A DNA stretch of 64,000 bases from Hofstenia miamia (taxonomy: Eukaryota > Xenacoelomorpha > Acoela). Of the stretch, positions 1 to 12,243 are shown piece after piece (the stretch's first letter is position 1; every line of letters begins with the position of its first letter). The DNA lies in the NCBI GenBank assembly GCA_004352715.1, contig SCFE01000003.1, positions 5,738,644 through 5,802,643 of the forward strand, given 5' to 3'. The position numbers and the translations under genes were made by a program. Below the pieces are notes generated by a model. The model did not search any database and was not told the DNA's origin. It saw only the letters and a program-made list of their open reading frames with translations.

Positions 1-316
1 TCACTCCAGATCTATAAGGCTTCCTCGACCGCCATAAAATCTCAGATCAAGCTGCAGAGACAGTAAATAATGTACGAATCCCATTGAAACGTTTGCATTG
101 AACCGGAGTACAATACGTCGGCAACGTCTGGCATTTCGTAAAAAACAGGCATCATGTGCGACTGACCTTAATGATCATCCTCTTGTGGTCCACTGGGACA
201 GCAAAATGATGTCAGATATGACTGGTAAGGGGAAAGTTTACCGTCTTCCAATTCTTGTTTCCAATGATGGTGAAACTCGACTCCTTGGCATACCACAACT
301 TGCATGCGGAACTTAA
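1..316 (+). pseudogene. Fragment of a recurrent mobile-element ORF
   Basis: From about 92 the frame reads LNRSTIRRQRLAFRKK, then PLVVHWDSKMM and RLPILVSNDGETRLLGIPQL before a stop at 316. I recognise this as part of an uncharacterised protein family that occurs in many copies in several invertebrate genomes, with a typical VHWDGK...RLPVLVS...LLGVP pattern. Its molecular function is not known to me. The copy starts before the window and is truncated downstream, so it is treated as a broken transposon remnant rather than a host gene. Confidence 0.5.
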
Positions 317-768
317 ATACTTAAATACTTAAAATAAATTACAAAATGTATCATAGAAAGTACAGACAGAAAGCTTAGATTAGAAACAAATATATGTAAT
401 AAATTTCTTACCGACATAAATAATACATGAATGCGATATTCACCAAGATAAAAAAAATTAATTAAAAAATCAGATTGTTGCCTTGTTCGTCATCTCTGGC
501 AATCAACAGCCTTCTAAAGCTTCTTTCACTTTTTAGTGCAAGTTCATTGGATAAAGGGAGCTTTAAGGAGGCGAAGTCTGAGACAATATAGGAAAAATGG
601 TGAGATACTAATTATATTGTGTCACGCAAAATTTAAGTGTATTTAGCTACCTCTAAATTTTATACGATTTGGCTCAAATTGCATCACAAGCATTAAGACC
701 AAGGATAGAACAAAATGAAAGTGTGCAAGAAGGTATCGGTTATTCTTCATATATTAATGACTACCCAA

Positions 769-806
<38 letters not shown>

Positions 807-840
807 ATTTGTAAAAATGCGGTATTACTAAAATTTAAAT

Positions 841-1215
841 GTCAAGACGAGGCCCGTATGTAAATATTACCAATGAAATAAGGAAACGTGTAATAACGGG
901 TGCTGACAACGGAGAAGATGCATACACTATATGATATGCAAATGGCATAAAACGTCGCACAATTGGAGATTTACTGAAGAGATGTACCACTTCCTTGAAA
1001 CCAAACGGTGGTGCAGTTTGTCGTAAGATAAGTTCAGAGATTAAATCATTTTTGGAGACATTAATTGTAGAAAATCCTGATATGATTCTTCAAGAAATAT
1101 CCACTAAAATTTGTAATATCTTCAACGTTCAGATCTCGCCACAAGCTATTGAGAAGTCATTAGATGGAATGGGGTATACCGCTAAACATTAACGTCATTT
1201 ACCTCAAACAACAAA
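841..1215 (+). pseudogene. Transposase N-terminal (helix-turn-helix) remnant, Tc1/IS630-like
   Basis: A decayed frame reads GPYVNITNEIRKRVI, then (after an in-frame stop) YANGIKRRTIGDLLKR, KPNGGAVCRKISSEI and later EKSLDGMGYTAKH. This layout (paired helix-turn-helix, GG linker with basic patch, then ..L..GYTLK) is the DNA-binding half of Tc1/IS630-type transposases. The catalytic half is absent, the stop at about 1190 ends the frame and the end is eroded. Confidence 0.5.
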
Positions 1216-1605
1216 TTGCTTTCAAGGGCCCTTGAAAGACTAAATATGAAACTTGGTCAATAAAGAGAGTTCTGTTATGTTATATTTGTGTTTGATAAAT
1301 GAAGTTATACAATGCTTAATATTTTTGAAATTATTTTACTCTACATATTTGAACATTTTCAACATCATCTTTTAATAATTTTCAAATTGCATTTTAAAAA
1401 ATTTATATATTCTGCTGACTTCATTACACTCATAACAAGGATTTCAAAATTCAATTTGTTGTACAATAATGGTGAGAAATCACTGCTGTTGCATCTTATT
1501 TCAAATGATCAATCAGCGATTCCTTACATTTCTGTATTTTGAAAACTGGAGCAATTCTTTAGTTTTTGAAATGATCAATTTTATGCAAATATGCACACAT
1601 TAAAT

Positions 1606-1636
<31 letters not shown>

Positions 1637-3849
1637 AACTTTAAGAAATTTATAATCCTGCTTTAATTTTTTATTTGGCGAATTTGAATTTTCTTTTGGC
1701 GAAATTGAAGTTTAAATGCAATTTATCGCAAAGAAAATGGGGATTTCTTGTGATGCACATAGCAAAATTTCTCGACAGCTACCTATAACTTAGTTTATTT
1801 TTGTTATGGTCACGAATTCTTTAGTGATGTCAATGATTTAGCAATAGAAATAGAAAAAAGTAACTATTCTGTTGATAATAACACCGAATAGAAAAACTTA
1901 AGCGAACGTTTCCTCAAAGCCCTATGAATTTAAATATTTTATGAAATACTTTAAAGATAATTTAATATTACTGTAATTTATGTACAAATACTTCTTCAAT
2001 AAAAAACAGTTAAATGCGACAACCACTACTTAATTTAGACTGCTGAATATGTAATTCAAGGAAAAAATTTCGAAAATTCTTCCTCAGTAGGACCAGTTTT
2101 TTGTGTTGCATAAGTTACTAATAATTTCGCTATATGCCAATAAATATTGACTCTTTGCATTCTTTCTGAATAAACATAGAATACTACAATACCAAGAAAA
2201 ACTTTGTTCTTAATGTACAGTTTTTTTTAATGAAAATACCCTATTCTTGCAATATTTCTGGATATTGGTTGCTTTTCCTTAATCAGGTGCGCTTACAGTG
2301 TGACCTGATTTTGAATATATCACTAATCTAGTGAAAACCTACCAATAGCTAACAATATTAAAAAGTGATTATATCACAAACATTGTGAATAAATTTTCAC
2401 TATCTAGTTGTTGTTGATGTCACGTGCTGAAAATTTACATGCAAAGTTGTAAAAATTTTTCTTATTACACTACCATTTTCATAAACAATATAATTCGTAA
2501 AAATCAATGCACAAATTTTCCCCAATTAATTCAATTTCGAGTTAATGATAAATGCACCACATCATCATTGCTTGAGATCCATTTTAAATTAGGGAATTTG
2601 AGAGCATAAAACACATCAAAATACAAATGATCCATTGTTATCCCAGAAGATGTTAACAAAATAATTACAGATGCTTTAAATACACAAAATCACAAAAAAG
2701 AATGTACACACACGCATTTTAGAAACATAATTATCGTTCTCTTTAATTCACACACAAAAAATGCGATTATGATTTTTTGTCATAATGTTTACCTACTTCA
2801 CCCAGCTACATGAAATCTTAACCCAGGTACATATGTTGCGGTTTGTCCTCTCCGGTTGCATTTAGCACAAGGGAACCTTCGCATCAATATTTATTTAGCT
2901 TTGAAAGCAATACAATGATAGCTCTACAAAATAATAACACAAGTTTCATTCTCTTTTCTTATTAATATTTTGTTTATTTTATTATGAGTGCTAAGCACAA
3001 AACAATTGGCGAAAGAAGTTTTCAAATATTTAAACGTTTTCTTTCTAAGTAGGACAATAATTCCCGTATTTGCAGCCTTATTGGTCTCTGAGAAAACAAT
3101 TATTATTCCCTACAATTTATCAAATATTATTATAAATTTATTGCAATAATCACTAAATATTTGTTTACTGCGAGATCCATAATAGCTAGATTTTGAGGCT
3201 GTCCACTCCCTATTACATCCCGAGTGGGTATTTTGGGGGAGGGGGGATCCCCGGTATCTCCATCCCTGCACATCATAGTTGCAAAACGGCTCGTTTCTAA
3301 ATATGATTGAAATTGGTTTAATGATAATATTTTTTCCTAGATATTTAGATGTATTGCATAGTTTAGTGAACTTCATGTACATAAAAATGATGTTTCCTTT
3401 AGTTAAACGTTGCATATAATAAAAAAGTTTGAAATCTAACAATTTGCCATTTATTCGGTATTCCGTGATTATAATGATTAAAATAAATGAAACTAAATTA
3501 AGAAAACATCTTTGTAAAACCAATATTGCAATCAAAGGTTATTGTAACGTCAAGGTCGCAATCGGAGCCTGATGCTTCTTCATGTGGAGTGTGGACTGAA
3601 GATCAATGACAGACATCACGTCTTTCAACAGAAACACTTGAGATCTTTTGAAGTGCTACAATTTGCACTTAGTAATACACATACATTCAAATGTTGTAAT
3701 TGTTAAAAACAACTTAGAATTATTGCATTCAAATATTCCTTCACACAATTTTTAACCAAATTCCAAAAATCGAGTCCGGGTGGGATCGGCTTGTGTCAGG
3801 CTTCAAAATTTCAACACGATTACAAATATGCACTACATTGCTGAAATTG
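1216..3849. other. Intergenic, AT-rich, nothing recognised
   Basis: Contains an (AT)n tract at about 1613-1636 and a short G-rich patch at about 3230-3250 (GGGGGAGGGGGGATCCCC). Short open frames here have no family signature. Confidence 0.6.
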
Positions 3850-4880
3850 ATTATTACAAAAGTTATGAGTCATTAAATGGATATTGCAATAGTTGCACAA
3901 AATGACAAAATTGGCATCAATCAGCGATGTAATAGAAGAACATTTTATTACAGCGCTTCTTGAGAAATTTAATAATGTCATTATAATTAAACTAAAAAGT
4001 AGTACTTTGGATGTTAATCTAATGTATGTTTACAGTGGAATCACCAGACAAGCTTCTTCAAATTCACATCGAGATTAACGAAACAAAGAACATTAAAATT
4101 CCTGGATTGTCCTAGAAGATGTACCCCCAATGTCTTCAACAAATATAGGTGGCATATGAATGCTATTATTTCGGAATCTTCTGCTTTGACAAGGTGGTTG
4201 ATGAATGCCACTATACCAATGCTACAAATGATAAACGCAATTGTCATCGGTTGAGGCAAGTACCAGAGAATCCCAAATACTAATACCGAAAAGAAGTAAA
4301 TGAATTACTTAATAATGATCTAATATGGAAAGAAATATTCTATGCATTATCAACCATTTTCATTAAACAAACGGAAAATAACTATGTTCACACTTTAGAA
4401 AACACAGTGGTATTAAAATGAAAAATTCTTCACCATTGACAAGAATGGATACTATACCGCATAAGGCAAGCGAATTCCAATGATTTTCAAGCTTTGAATT
4501 ATGCAAAGCCTATTTCGCTAGAAGAATTGTAATCATGACAATTTATTACGAAAAACAAAAATCCTACATGAACCTAAAATCGCAAGAAAGAATTGGATAC
4601 ATTGAAAAACAAATTGAAAAACTCTTATGTTGTCTAAATTTCACTTATGAATTCTTTGTTAATTTTGATACAAATGCCCTCATTGTGTAAAAGTACTTTT
4701 TTCCTAAGAAAGTAAAACATAAAAATAGTGAAAAAAATAGATTTACTTTATCAGAAAATACATCAAGCTATTACACCAACGTTGTAAAACATTGGAACAA
4801 TTGTTCAGCATTGCAAATCATTCATTTAGGCAACCCCAAGTGGATTGGATTAAGAGCAATTTTATCTAAGAAGCTCTAAA
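3850..4880 (+). pseudogene. Possible degraded coding region, unidentified
   Basis: Across shifting plus-strand frames there are stretches with coding-like composition: SALTRWLMNATIPMLQMINA (about 4170-4240), RNCHRLRQVPENPKY (about 4238-4285), KEVNELLNNDLIWKEIF (about 4294-4342) and a run to WNNCSALQIIHLGNPKWIGL (about 4795-4855). I do not recognise the family. It may be an old transposon. Confidence 0.25.
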
Positions 4881-5828
4881 GAACTATTGCAAATATTTGC
4901 CATGAAATTTTTTTTGAATGAATAGTTTTCCTTGAATTTTCGCTCAATAAAAATATCAGTGTAGCGGTGCAATTATCCTCTCGCTAAGATAGATTATGTT
5001 GACATATAAGATAATTTCGGATATATTTTAATTAAATTTTTGTATTAATTAATCAAGTTACTCCACGGGAATGCTCTGAATGTCTGAAAATACGAAACAA
5101 ATGTAATAGTTTATTTCTTGAAGAACTTCAATATTTATATTTAAATTTTAGTTGCCTAGTTTTTTCAAGAGCATTTGGGCCGAAATAGGATGAGCCTGAA
5201 GAAAAAATTTATTCTCTTAAATTGAGTATTTTTCAGGCACTAATATTTTCTTAACTAGAATTTGTACCATTCAGGAGAGTCAATTTTTTTGTGCAAAATC
5301 ATTCAATTAGAGAGTTTCATATTTTAAAATGTTGAATTTTAGCATACTTCTCAGCATTTTTAAATGAGTTATTGCAGATTCTTCACCAACCTGAACGTAC
5401 ATCTTGTTGGTGACACAGTATACTCGGTAGTTTCTTATTTCAGTACAAAGAATTTATTATGGTTTTTTAATTATATAAATAAAATAATATTCACAAAGTA
5501 AGAAGAAACAATTTGCATAAGGTGTTATTTTACCTAAATGTATTAAAGGTCTTCCATAAATATGTCATGTCCAGAGGACATGCATGAATAATTAGCAATA
5601 ATAAAAGCCTTTTGAAAAAGTACCACTTAAATATTACACTTGGTAACTAAAAAGTATGTTTCGAAAATCGTCCAGGTTTTTGCAGCTGAATTTGACAAAT
5701 TTTGATGCTCTGAGTCCGAAAATGACCTTGGTTTTGATCAATCAAGTCAGGATTCTTTGATTTTTCGTAAAAACGCAATTTCTGTGGATCATCAGCTGAT
5801 AAACTTCTGGCGATTTTTTCCATTTCCC
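4881..5828. other. Intergenic, AT-rich, nothing recognised
   Basis: No motif, repeat or coding signature seen, apart from random short frames. Confidence 0.55.
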
Positions 5829-7280
5829 TCAAGAAAATGAATAGAAGTCAACGAATCCAAATTCACTCAGTTTGATAAGCACAATTTTCATAATATAAGT
5901 ATAAAAAAAGAGCGTTAAGTGACCCCAAAGTTCAAAGTTCTCGGCATAAATCGGATTTTCATTTATTCTCGTGAGTGAGCAGCTGTTGGGTTGTTTCTTT
6001 TCAACGCACATCAGTAGTAGGCCATTATGACTGCATCCCACCTCCCCTGGTACCTCTCCTCCCTTTGGTGCATATCCTGATGGAGCCTTTCTCCCTGTTC
6101 ATTGAACATCGCCTCAAGGTTTTCAGGAAAGTTCTCCGCGTGTGAGAACAGGGAGTGCATCTTTATACTTATCAAACACCCGAGGTTTTGGAAGGCTTCT
6201 TTCATGCTGCTGATGAGTCCGACGTGGTTTGCTGCCTTCATGTTCCGCAGAAAGTTGCTCGCCACCTGCACAGAAGATTTTCAGGCGTCGCTGCATTTTA
6301 ATGTGTTCATGAAGTTTTGGAACTCTATGTCCTCTATGAGTTGCCGTATCTATGGGTCATCGAAAATTCCTGTCTTCAGCTTCTCCATAGTCAGTCAAGG
6401 AAAGGCTCGGCAGAGGTAGTCGAAGTGAATTAGTCCCGTTGTGGAGGAGCACACACTTCAGAAAACACTGCAGCTGCCAATGAAGACTCACCAATCTCTC
6501 GAATAGTATTGAGGAGCCTCGAGCTTAACAGGAAGACAGTGACATCTCAGGAGTATACAAGGTCTTCCTCCTGACACAAGAAGCCCATGTAGTCCTCATG
6601 CCTTCTACGGAGGAAAATGATATGCGCGTCCTCACCAAGTAGATTTTTCTCTTTGAGTCTGGAACAGGTCTGGAAACGGGTCAATGTTTTGGAGCCTACC
6701 CAACTCAAACAGAATAATATGCATACCCAGCGTGTGCACTAAAACAAACAAAAACAGTGTGTTTTCACACATAACTAACTAGCCAGTAGCGAAAGAAATA
6801 AATGATTTGCTATGCATTAGTTGTCAATTGAGAAAAAACAGTTACATGTAACACACTGTTCAGTTGTGTAATTTGGCGTTAAAACGTATACATGTAGCCT
6901 TCAATTAATGTCAACGTTATTAATTATTCCGACATGACCCTATTTAAAGAAAAAACCTTAGGCCCGACAAAAAGTTGACCGACTGGTCAGGAGGCCAATA
7001 TCTCAGAGGAAGTCGTTGACAAGCTGAGATCCCGAACAAAATCATTAACCTCCCATTGTGAAAAGGCCTGCCAAACATCTTGCACTCCATACTCCTCTTC
7101 TGTATCTCCTCCCTTATCTACAGTGATGGCACTGTTAGGAAGCTCTCTAAATGCTGGTACAGGAATTTCTTTGTTATAAGCAACTGGACGGTGTGCAGAT
7201 GAAAGGTCGGGGTACTGGTGGCCGTGCTGATTCTTCTGTTTGATGTTAGTAGCATTGACGACGCAAAAGTAAAAATTCAA
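5829..7280 (-). pseudogene. Decayed recurrent mobile ORF (FPENL...GERxHQD family)
   Basis: Read on the minus strand with several frameshifts. At about 6987-7180 are EIPVPAFRELP and FSQWEVNDFVRDLSLS; at about 6340-6400 a frame giving MEKLKTGIFDDP; at 6011-6271 NFLRNMKAANHVGL, LGCLISIKMHSLFSHAENF, PENLEAMFNEQGERLHQDM and REERYQGRWDAV; at about 5960-6010 ALKRNNPT. These blocks occur in this order in an uncharacterised protein family repeated many times in arthropod genomes. Multiple stops and frame changes make this copy dead. What the family protein does is unknown to me. Confidence 0.6.
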
Positions 7281-9335
7281 TTGATGTCAAAGTACTCCCT
7301 CCAAGCAATCAGAATTCCAAAATTCAGTGAAGTTTCCCGCAATTCGTGCACTGCCGGTGGTATTCCACTGACGACTTGCACAGCATGTGTGACGAACGGG
7401 ACTTATCTTGGTTACCGAGCTTGACTTTAAAGTAGACCTTGTAGGCTTACTTCACAAATCCTGTGATGTTCTCCCTGTCCACTGGCAGTGTGTGTTCTCC
7501 TCAGAGTAGCAGAAAACGTCAGAATTATTCCTACATGACCATTACACCAAAGTCATATCAATAAACTGAAAGGAATAGCAGGATGCACACACGTATGTAG
7601 CAAATTTAGAGAAATGAGTAAATTTTGTAATTCGATGTATAGTCTTCAAGAAAAATATAATAGAACTAGAAACCCCTGATATTAGCAAGCACATAGCTCG
7701 TCAGGTTTGCCTATGGCAGCATCTCAAAAAGTTAACCTAATAGAGTAAAATCAATGTGATATTTGGACTCAGAACACAAAAGTAGTTTAAATGAACTGAG
7801 AAACCCCTGAAGATTTTTCGACTGTTACCCTATGTTATTAACTATACAAATTTATATATATATTTAAAATATATACACTAAGTGCACACTAACAGCAACA
7901 CTCCTAAATGCATTTAATTATATGCAGTCGAGTACAGAGAGGGGACATGATGGAATATCCTCGCTTACAAATTTTAAAAAAATTTGNNNNNNNNNNNNNN
8001 NNNNNNNNNNNNNNNNNNNNNNNNNNNNNNNNNNNNNNNNNNNNNNNNNNNNNNNNNNNNNNNNNNNNNNNNNNNNNNNNNNNNNNNNNNNNNNNNNNNN
8101 NNNNNNNNNNNNNNNNNNNNNNNNNNNNNNNNNNNNNNNNNNNNNNNNNNNNNNNNNNNNNNNNNNNNNNNNNNNNNNNNNNNNNNNNNNNNNNNNNNNN
8201 NNNNNNNNNNNNNNNNNNNNNNNNNNNNNNNNNNNNNNNNNNNNNNNNNNNNNNNNNNNNNNNNNNNNNNNNNNNNNNNNNNNNNNNNNNNNNNNNNNNN
8301 NNNNNNNNNNNNNNNNNNNNNNNNNNNNNNNNNNNNNNNNNNNNNNNNNNNNNNNNNNNNNNNNNNNNNNNNNNNNNNNNNNNNNNNNNNNNNNNNNNNN
8401 NNNNNNNNNNNNNNNNNNNNNNNNNNNNNNNNNNNNNNNNNNNNNNNNNNNNNNNNNNNNNNNNNNNNNNNNNNNNNNNNNNNNNNNNNNNNNNNNNNNN
8501 NNNNNNNNNNNNNNNNNNNNNNNNNNNNNNNNNNNNNNNNNNNNNNNNNNNNNNNNNNNNNNNNNNNNNNNNNNNNNNNNNNNNNNNNNNNNNNNNNNNN
8601 NNNNNNNNNNNNNNNNNNNNNNNNNNNNNNNNNNNNNNNNNNNNNNNNNNNNNNNNNNNNNNNNNNNNNNNNNNNNNNNNNNNNNNNNNNNNNNNNNNNN
8701 NNNNNNNNNNNNNNNNNNNNNNNNNNNNNNNNNNNNNNNNNNNNNNNNNNNNNNNNNNNNNNNNNNNNNNNNNNNNNNNNNNNNNNNNNNNNNNNNNNNN
8801 NNNNNNNNNNNNNNNNNNNNNNNNNNNNNNNNNNNNNNNNNNNNNNNNNNNNNNNNNNNNNNNNNNNNNNNNNNNNNNNNNNNNNNNNNNNNNNNNNNNN
8901 NNNNNNNNNNNNNNNNNNNNNNNNNNNNNNNNNNNNNNNNNNNNNNNNNNNNNNNNNNNNNNNNNNNNNNNNNNNNNNNNNNNNNNATATCGTAGAGTAC
9001 GATATGAGAAGGAGGAGAAATACCCTGCCACTGAGTGCGAGACTGCAGGCTCATATTAAATAAACATTCAAAGAAATAGTTTAACTTCAGTACGATAAAT
9101 AATTCCATTCAATTAAAAAAAGGATTGAATTTAAAACACTTAAAAAATAGCGCAAACTTACAAACATAAAATCAAAATTACTAAAAATTAAACCATTATT
9201 TTGAGACAAATTTCGATATTTTCTTGGAGAAATCTGTAACGCGCGAAGAATCCATATGACATTTTACCAGACCTTTACAAAAAACATTATGCCATGGAGG
9301 ACAGACAATTTGATAGAAGTGTAAAACTCCGTACA
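7281..9335. other. Intergenic stretch around the 1000-N gap
   Basis: 7281-7510 may be the upstream end of the decayed mobile ORF at 5829-7280. The rest is AT-rich without recognisable content. Confidence 0.5.
7987..8986. other. Assembly gap, 1000 N
   Basis: Exactly 1000 N, which may be an arbitrary length. Open frames drawn across it are not evidence of genes. Confidence 0.99.
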
Positions 9336-10955
9336 TACAGTACTGGAAAAAAGAATTCTGCCAATCATTATTTGTCATAAATATTTCTAAGAAATGGACT
9401 CCAAGAATGTCATACTTATTTTTTAATTAGATTTGGGGTTGCAGAAAGAGGAATTCATCAATGTTGAGGATCAAATTATCACTGTTTACTTTAAATCTCA
9501 AGGAGAAATGCTACAATGCTTGTAGTTAGCTAATCTTTTCTTGGAAAAATGTATTCGGCCACTTCAGACCAAATCAGAGAATCTGTAAAAAATTTAATTG
9601 GTTGAGCTTTTTTCAGTTTATTTATATTGAAAATGTCTAATAACAGTCTTTCTTCGCCATATATGATGTCTGGTTACGTACCTCTTGTCATCCGCGAGTT
9701 GATTACTTCCAAACGTTTCGAAGGGTTATTGAGTCAACGTAAGATAGCGATCTCGAAGTACTTTTGGGGATATCATCAGACGTTTCACTTCTGAAAACAT
9801 CATCGCCCCAAACCAAAGTACGGAAGACCAAAGAAGACCTCCAAAACCTCCCAATCAGCTCTTCGGTGCCTTTCAAAGTGAAATCCCAGGAAGACTTTAG
9901 AGGAACTTCGCAAGGAATGGGAATGCTGATGGTCACCTCGTGATAGAAAGAACTGCAAGGAACATCCTGAAGAAGTATTCAATTGGGACTTTCATTGCAC
10001 CCAGAAAGCCATTCTTAACCTCAAAGCACTAGATTACGCCGGCTTAGGTGGGCAAATTTAATGAGAGACAATTCATCTGAACATTGGTCTAATGTTATAT
10101 TTTCAGATGAGTCAAGATTTGAGCTATGCTTATCAAAACAATGTTGATAAAGAGGACAACTGCGCAGAAGTTCAGATTCTTGCCTCAATTTACTCAGGGG
10201 ACCATGAAGTGCGGTGGGAAGTCTGTATGGAGTGCAATATGGAAGTGTGGCTTTGGCAGATTGTACAATTCACTGGTACTCTCAATATGCTTACATTTTA
10301 GAAAGGAACGCTTGCAATTCCTTACAAGTGACTCAGTATATCAGCAGGATGGTGCTCCATGTCATACTTCGAAAAACTTCTCCCCCAATAATGGAGTTGC
10401 TATCCTTGCTGACTGGCCTGGAAAATCTCCAGACCTTAACATTATCGAAAATATGTGGAAAGAGGTCAAATATCTAATTGAACAGCATACTCTTCACACT
10501 GATGACGAGCTGTGGACCGCAATAAAGAAAGAATTTTATGCAATTCTCAACAGCTTTATTGAAATACTTTTTGCTTTAATATCGGATCGCATTGAAGCTG
10601 TTATTCGCTCAAAGGGACACCTTACAAAATATTGGAAAAGAGAATTTTTTGCTAAATGCTTATATTGCATCAATTATTAATTATGTATCTTATTTTAAAT
10701 TTATTTTTTCGGATTTGCTCATTTGTTAAAATTATTTTCAGGCGGTCGAATGCATTTTTCCAATACAAGTTTTCTAATTTTGATTAAAAATTAATAGCCA
10801 ATTGTTATTCTACATATTTTATGGTATTAGACATACAGATTTTCCTTTCTCAATCAAAATAACACTTAGTTATAATCTTAGGCACACAATCCAATGAATG
10901 TTCATTATTTATTCAAAATAGCAAGGTGGTCGAATACATATTTTTGAGTACTGTA
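9336..10955 (+). mobile_element. Tc1-like DNA transposon with double-ended inverted repeats
   Basis: Ends are TA-CAGTACTGGAAAAAAGA at 9336 and, inverted, TA-CAGTACTCAAAAATATGT ending at 10955, so the outer repeats match imperfectly. About 200 bases inside each end is a second related repeat (TTGGAAAAATGTATTCGGCC near 9543-9563 and its inverse near 10742-10767), the IR/DR layout of some Tc1 elements. The element is about 1.62 kb, the usual Tc1 size. The transposase inside is frame-disrupted. Confidence 0.8.
9660..10680 (+). pseudogene. Tc1-like DDE transposase, frameshifted
   Basis: The N-terminal part contains YGRPKKTSKTS, the GRPKK linker between the DNA-binding and catalytic domains. SNVIFSDESRFEL (about 10087-10126) carries the first catalytic Asp, YQQDGAPCHTSKN (about 10337-10375) the second, and PDLNIIENMWKEVK (about 10430-10468) the catalytic Glu. 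Only 32 residues separate the second Asp and the Glu, against 34 in standard Tc1, because of a small deletion around FSPNNG. Stops and frame changes before 10318 mean no full protein can be made. Confidence 0.75.
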
Positions 10956-11859
10956 CGAGAGAAAAATATAACACACCCGATTTTGATCCAACCAAAAGTT
11001 TTATTGCAAATGCGTACACGTTTTGCCTTAAGTTTAACACATATAAATAATTGTAAATATTCACAGGTAGCAGAACTACCCAAGCATTAACAAAATTTTT
11101 TAATTGTAAACAAATTTCATCACTAAGCGGAATTTCTGCTTTTCGGGAAGTTTCGCCTAAATCTTTCGTGATGGCTCAGAAATTCTAGGAACTGCACTGC
11201 TGCTAATATATATATATATATTAGGAGCTGTCATTTTCACTGAAAATCAACATGTCATGTTTTATCATGCTTTATCATGTAATTTATAATAAGCAAATAT
11301 ATTAAATTTTTCACACTCATCATCTTATATTGACATCATATGTTTGCAATCAGAGTAATTCTTTTCTATACCTGTGTAACAGAAAATACAAGTAAAACAT
11401 TACACTTATTTTCTTTGACATCTACTGCAGTATAAGATCCATATGCTCTCAAAACTCTCAAACAATATGTCCTTAAATTTCACTCATCAAGACAATGACA
11501 AGTTGCTCGAATATAACTCTTAGTATAGATGATTGACTAGTAATCCATAGTTACTCTCACAACTATGTAAGTATGCAGCAAAATTCTGTTGTTCATGCTT
11601 ATATATACGGCATTGCATTTTCTTTCCAGCTAGAATATCAAAAGACTTCTGCAAACAGCCGTATTCGAATCTGCACCCTGCAATCCACAATCTAATTGAA
11701 TGCTAAGCTTGGATTTAATCACGGTTGAAACATGTGATGCAGACTGTATTAACGCCTCAATATTGGCGAAGTCTTAACAGATCTCGAAAAATGATCCAGT
11801 TTGAAGATTCAGAATGACTGACATTAAATGCAAAATACAAAATCGCGCTTTTCCGCTTT
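10956..11859. other. Intergenic between the Tc1 and R4-like elements
   Basis: No gene signature. A short (AT)n lies at about 11208-11221. Confidence 0.55.
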
Positions 11860-12243
11860 GTAGGTTAGGGTTGATACCAGAGGAGCAGAAGGGATGCAGG
11901 ACGAAGACAAGAGGATGTAAAGATCAGTTGTTGATAGACCAGGCAGTGGTGGAGAATTGTAGAAGAAGGAAGACAAATTTGGCAATGGCATGGATAGACT
12001 ACAGGAAGGCATATGACAGCATTTCACATAAGTGGGTATTGAAGACGTTAGAGGCTAATGGAGTTTCACAGAAATGGGTTGAGTTTCTAGAGAGGGAGAT
12101 GGGAAAGTGGCAGACTGAGATAGATGGGCACAGGCTGAGGTTAGGTTAATACCTATCACAGAAAAGTTAAAGGAGACAGGCATAGGGTATAAGATGGAGA
12201 AGAATGGTAGAGCAGTGAGTCACCTGTGGTACATGGACGACCT
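11860..12243 (+). pseudogene. Reverse transcriptase segment of the R4-like element
   Basis: Contains [20 protein letters not shown] and [18 protein letters not shown], reverse transcriptase blocks typical of R2/R4 elements (the second holds the first catalytic Asp). After RLRLG the frame stops at about 12149; a different frame then resumes at [17 protein letters not shown] and YMDD before the gap. The block normally between (with the GDSLSP motif) is missing, so there is an internal deletion that shifts the frame. YMDD supplies the catalytic aspartates. Confidence 0.7.

Noticed and set aside
3110-3535. 141-codon minus-strand open frame
   Set aside because: No domain, AT-driven composition and no splice or homology support.
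6102-6419. 105-codon plus-strand open frame
   Set aside because: The minus strand carries the recognisable mobile ORF blocks; this is its shadow.
7904-9108. Long open frames across the 1000-N gap on both strands
   Set aside because: The length comes from the N run, with only a few dozen real codons at the edges and no motif.
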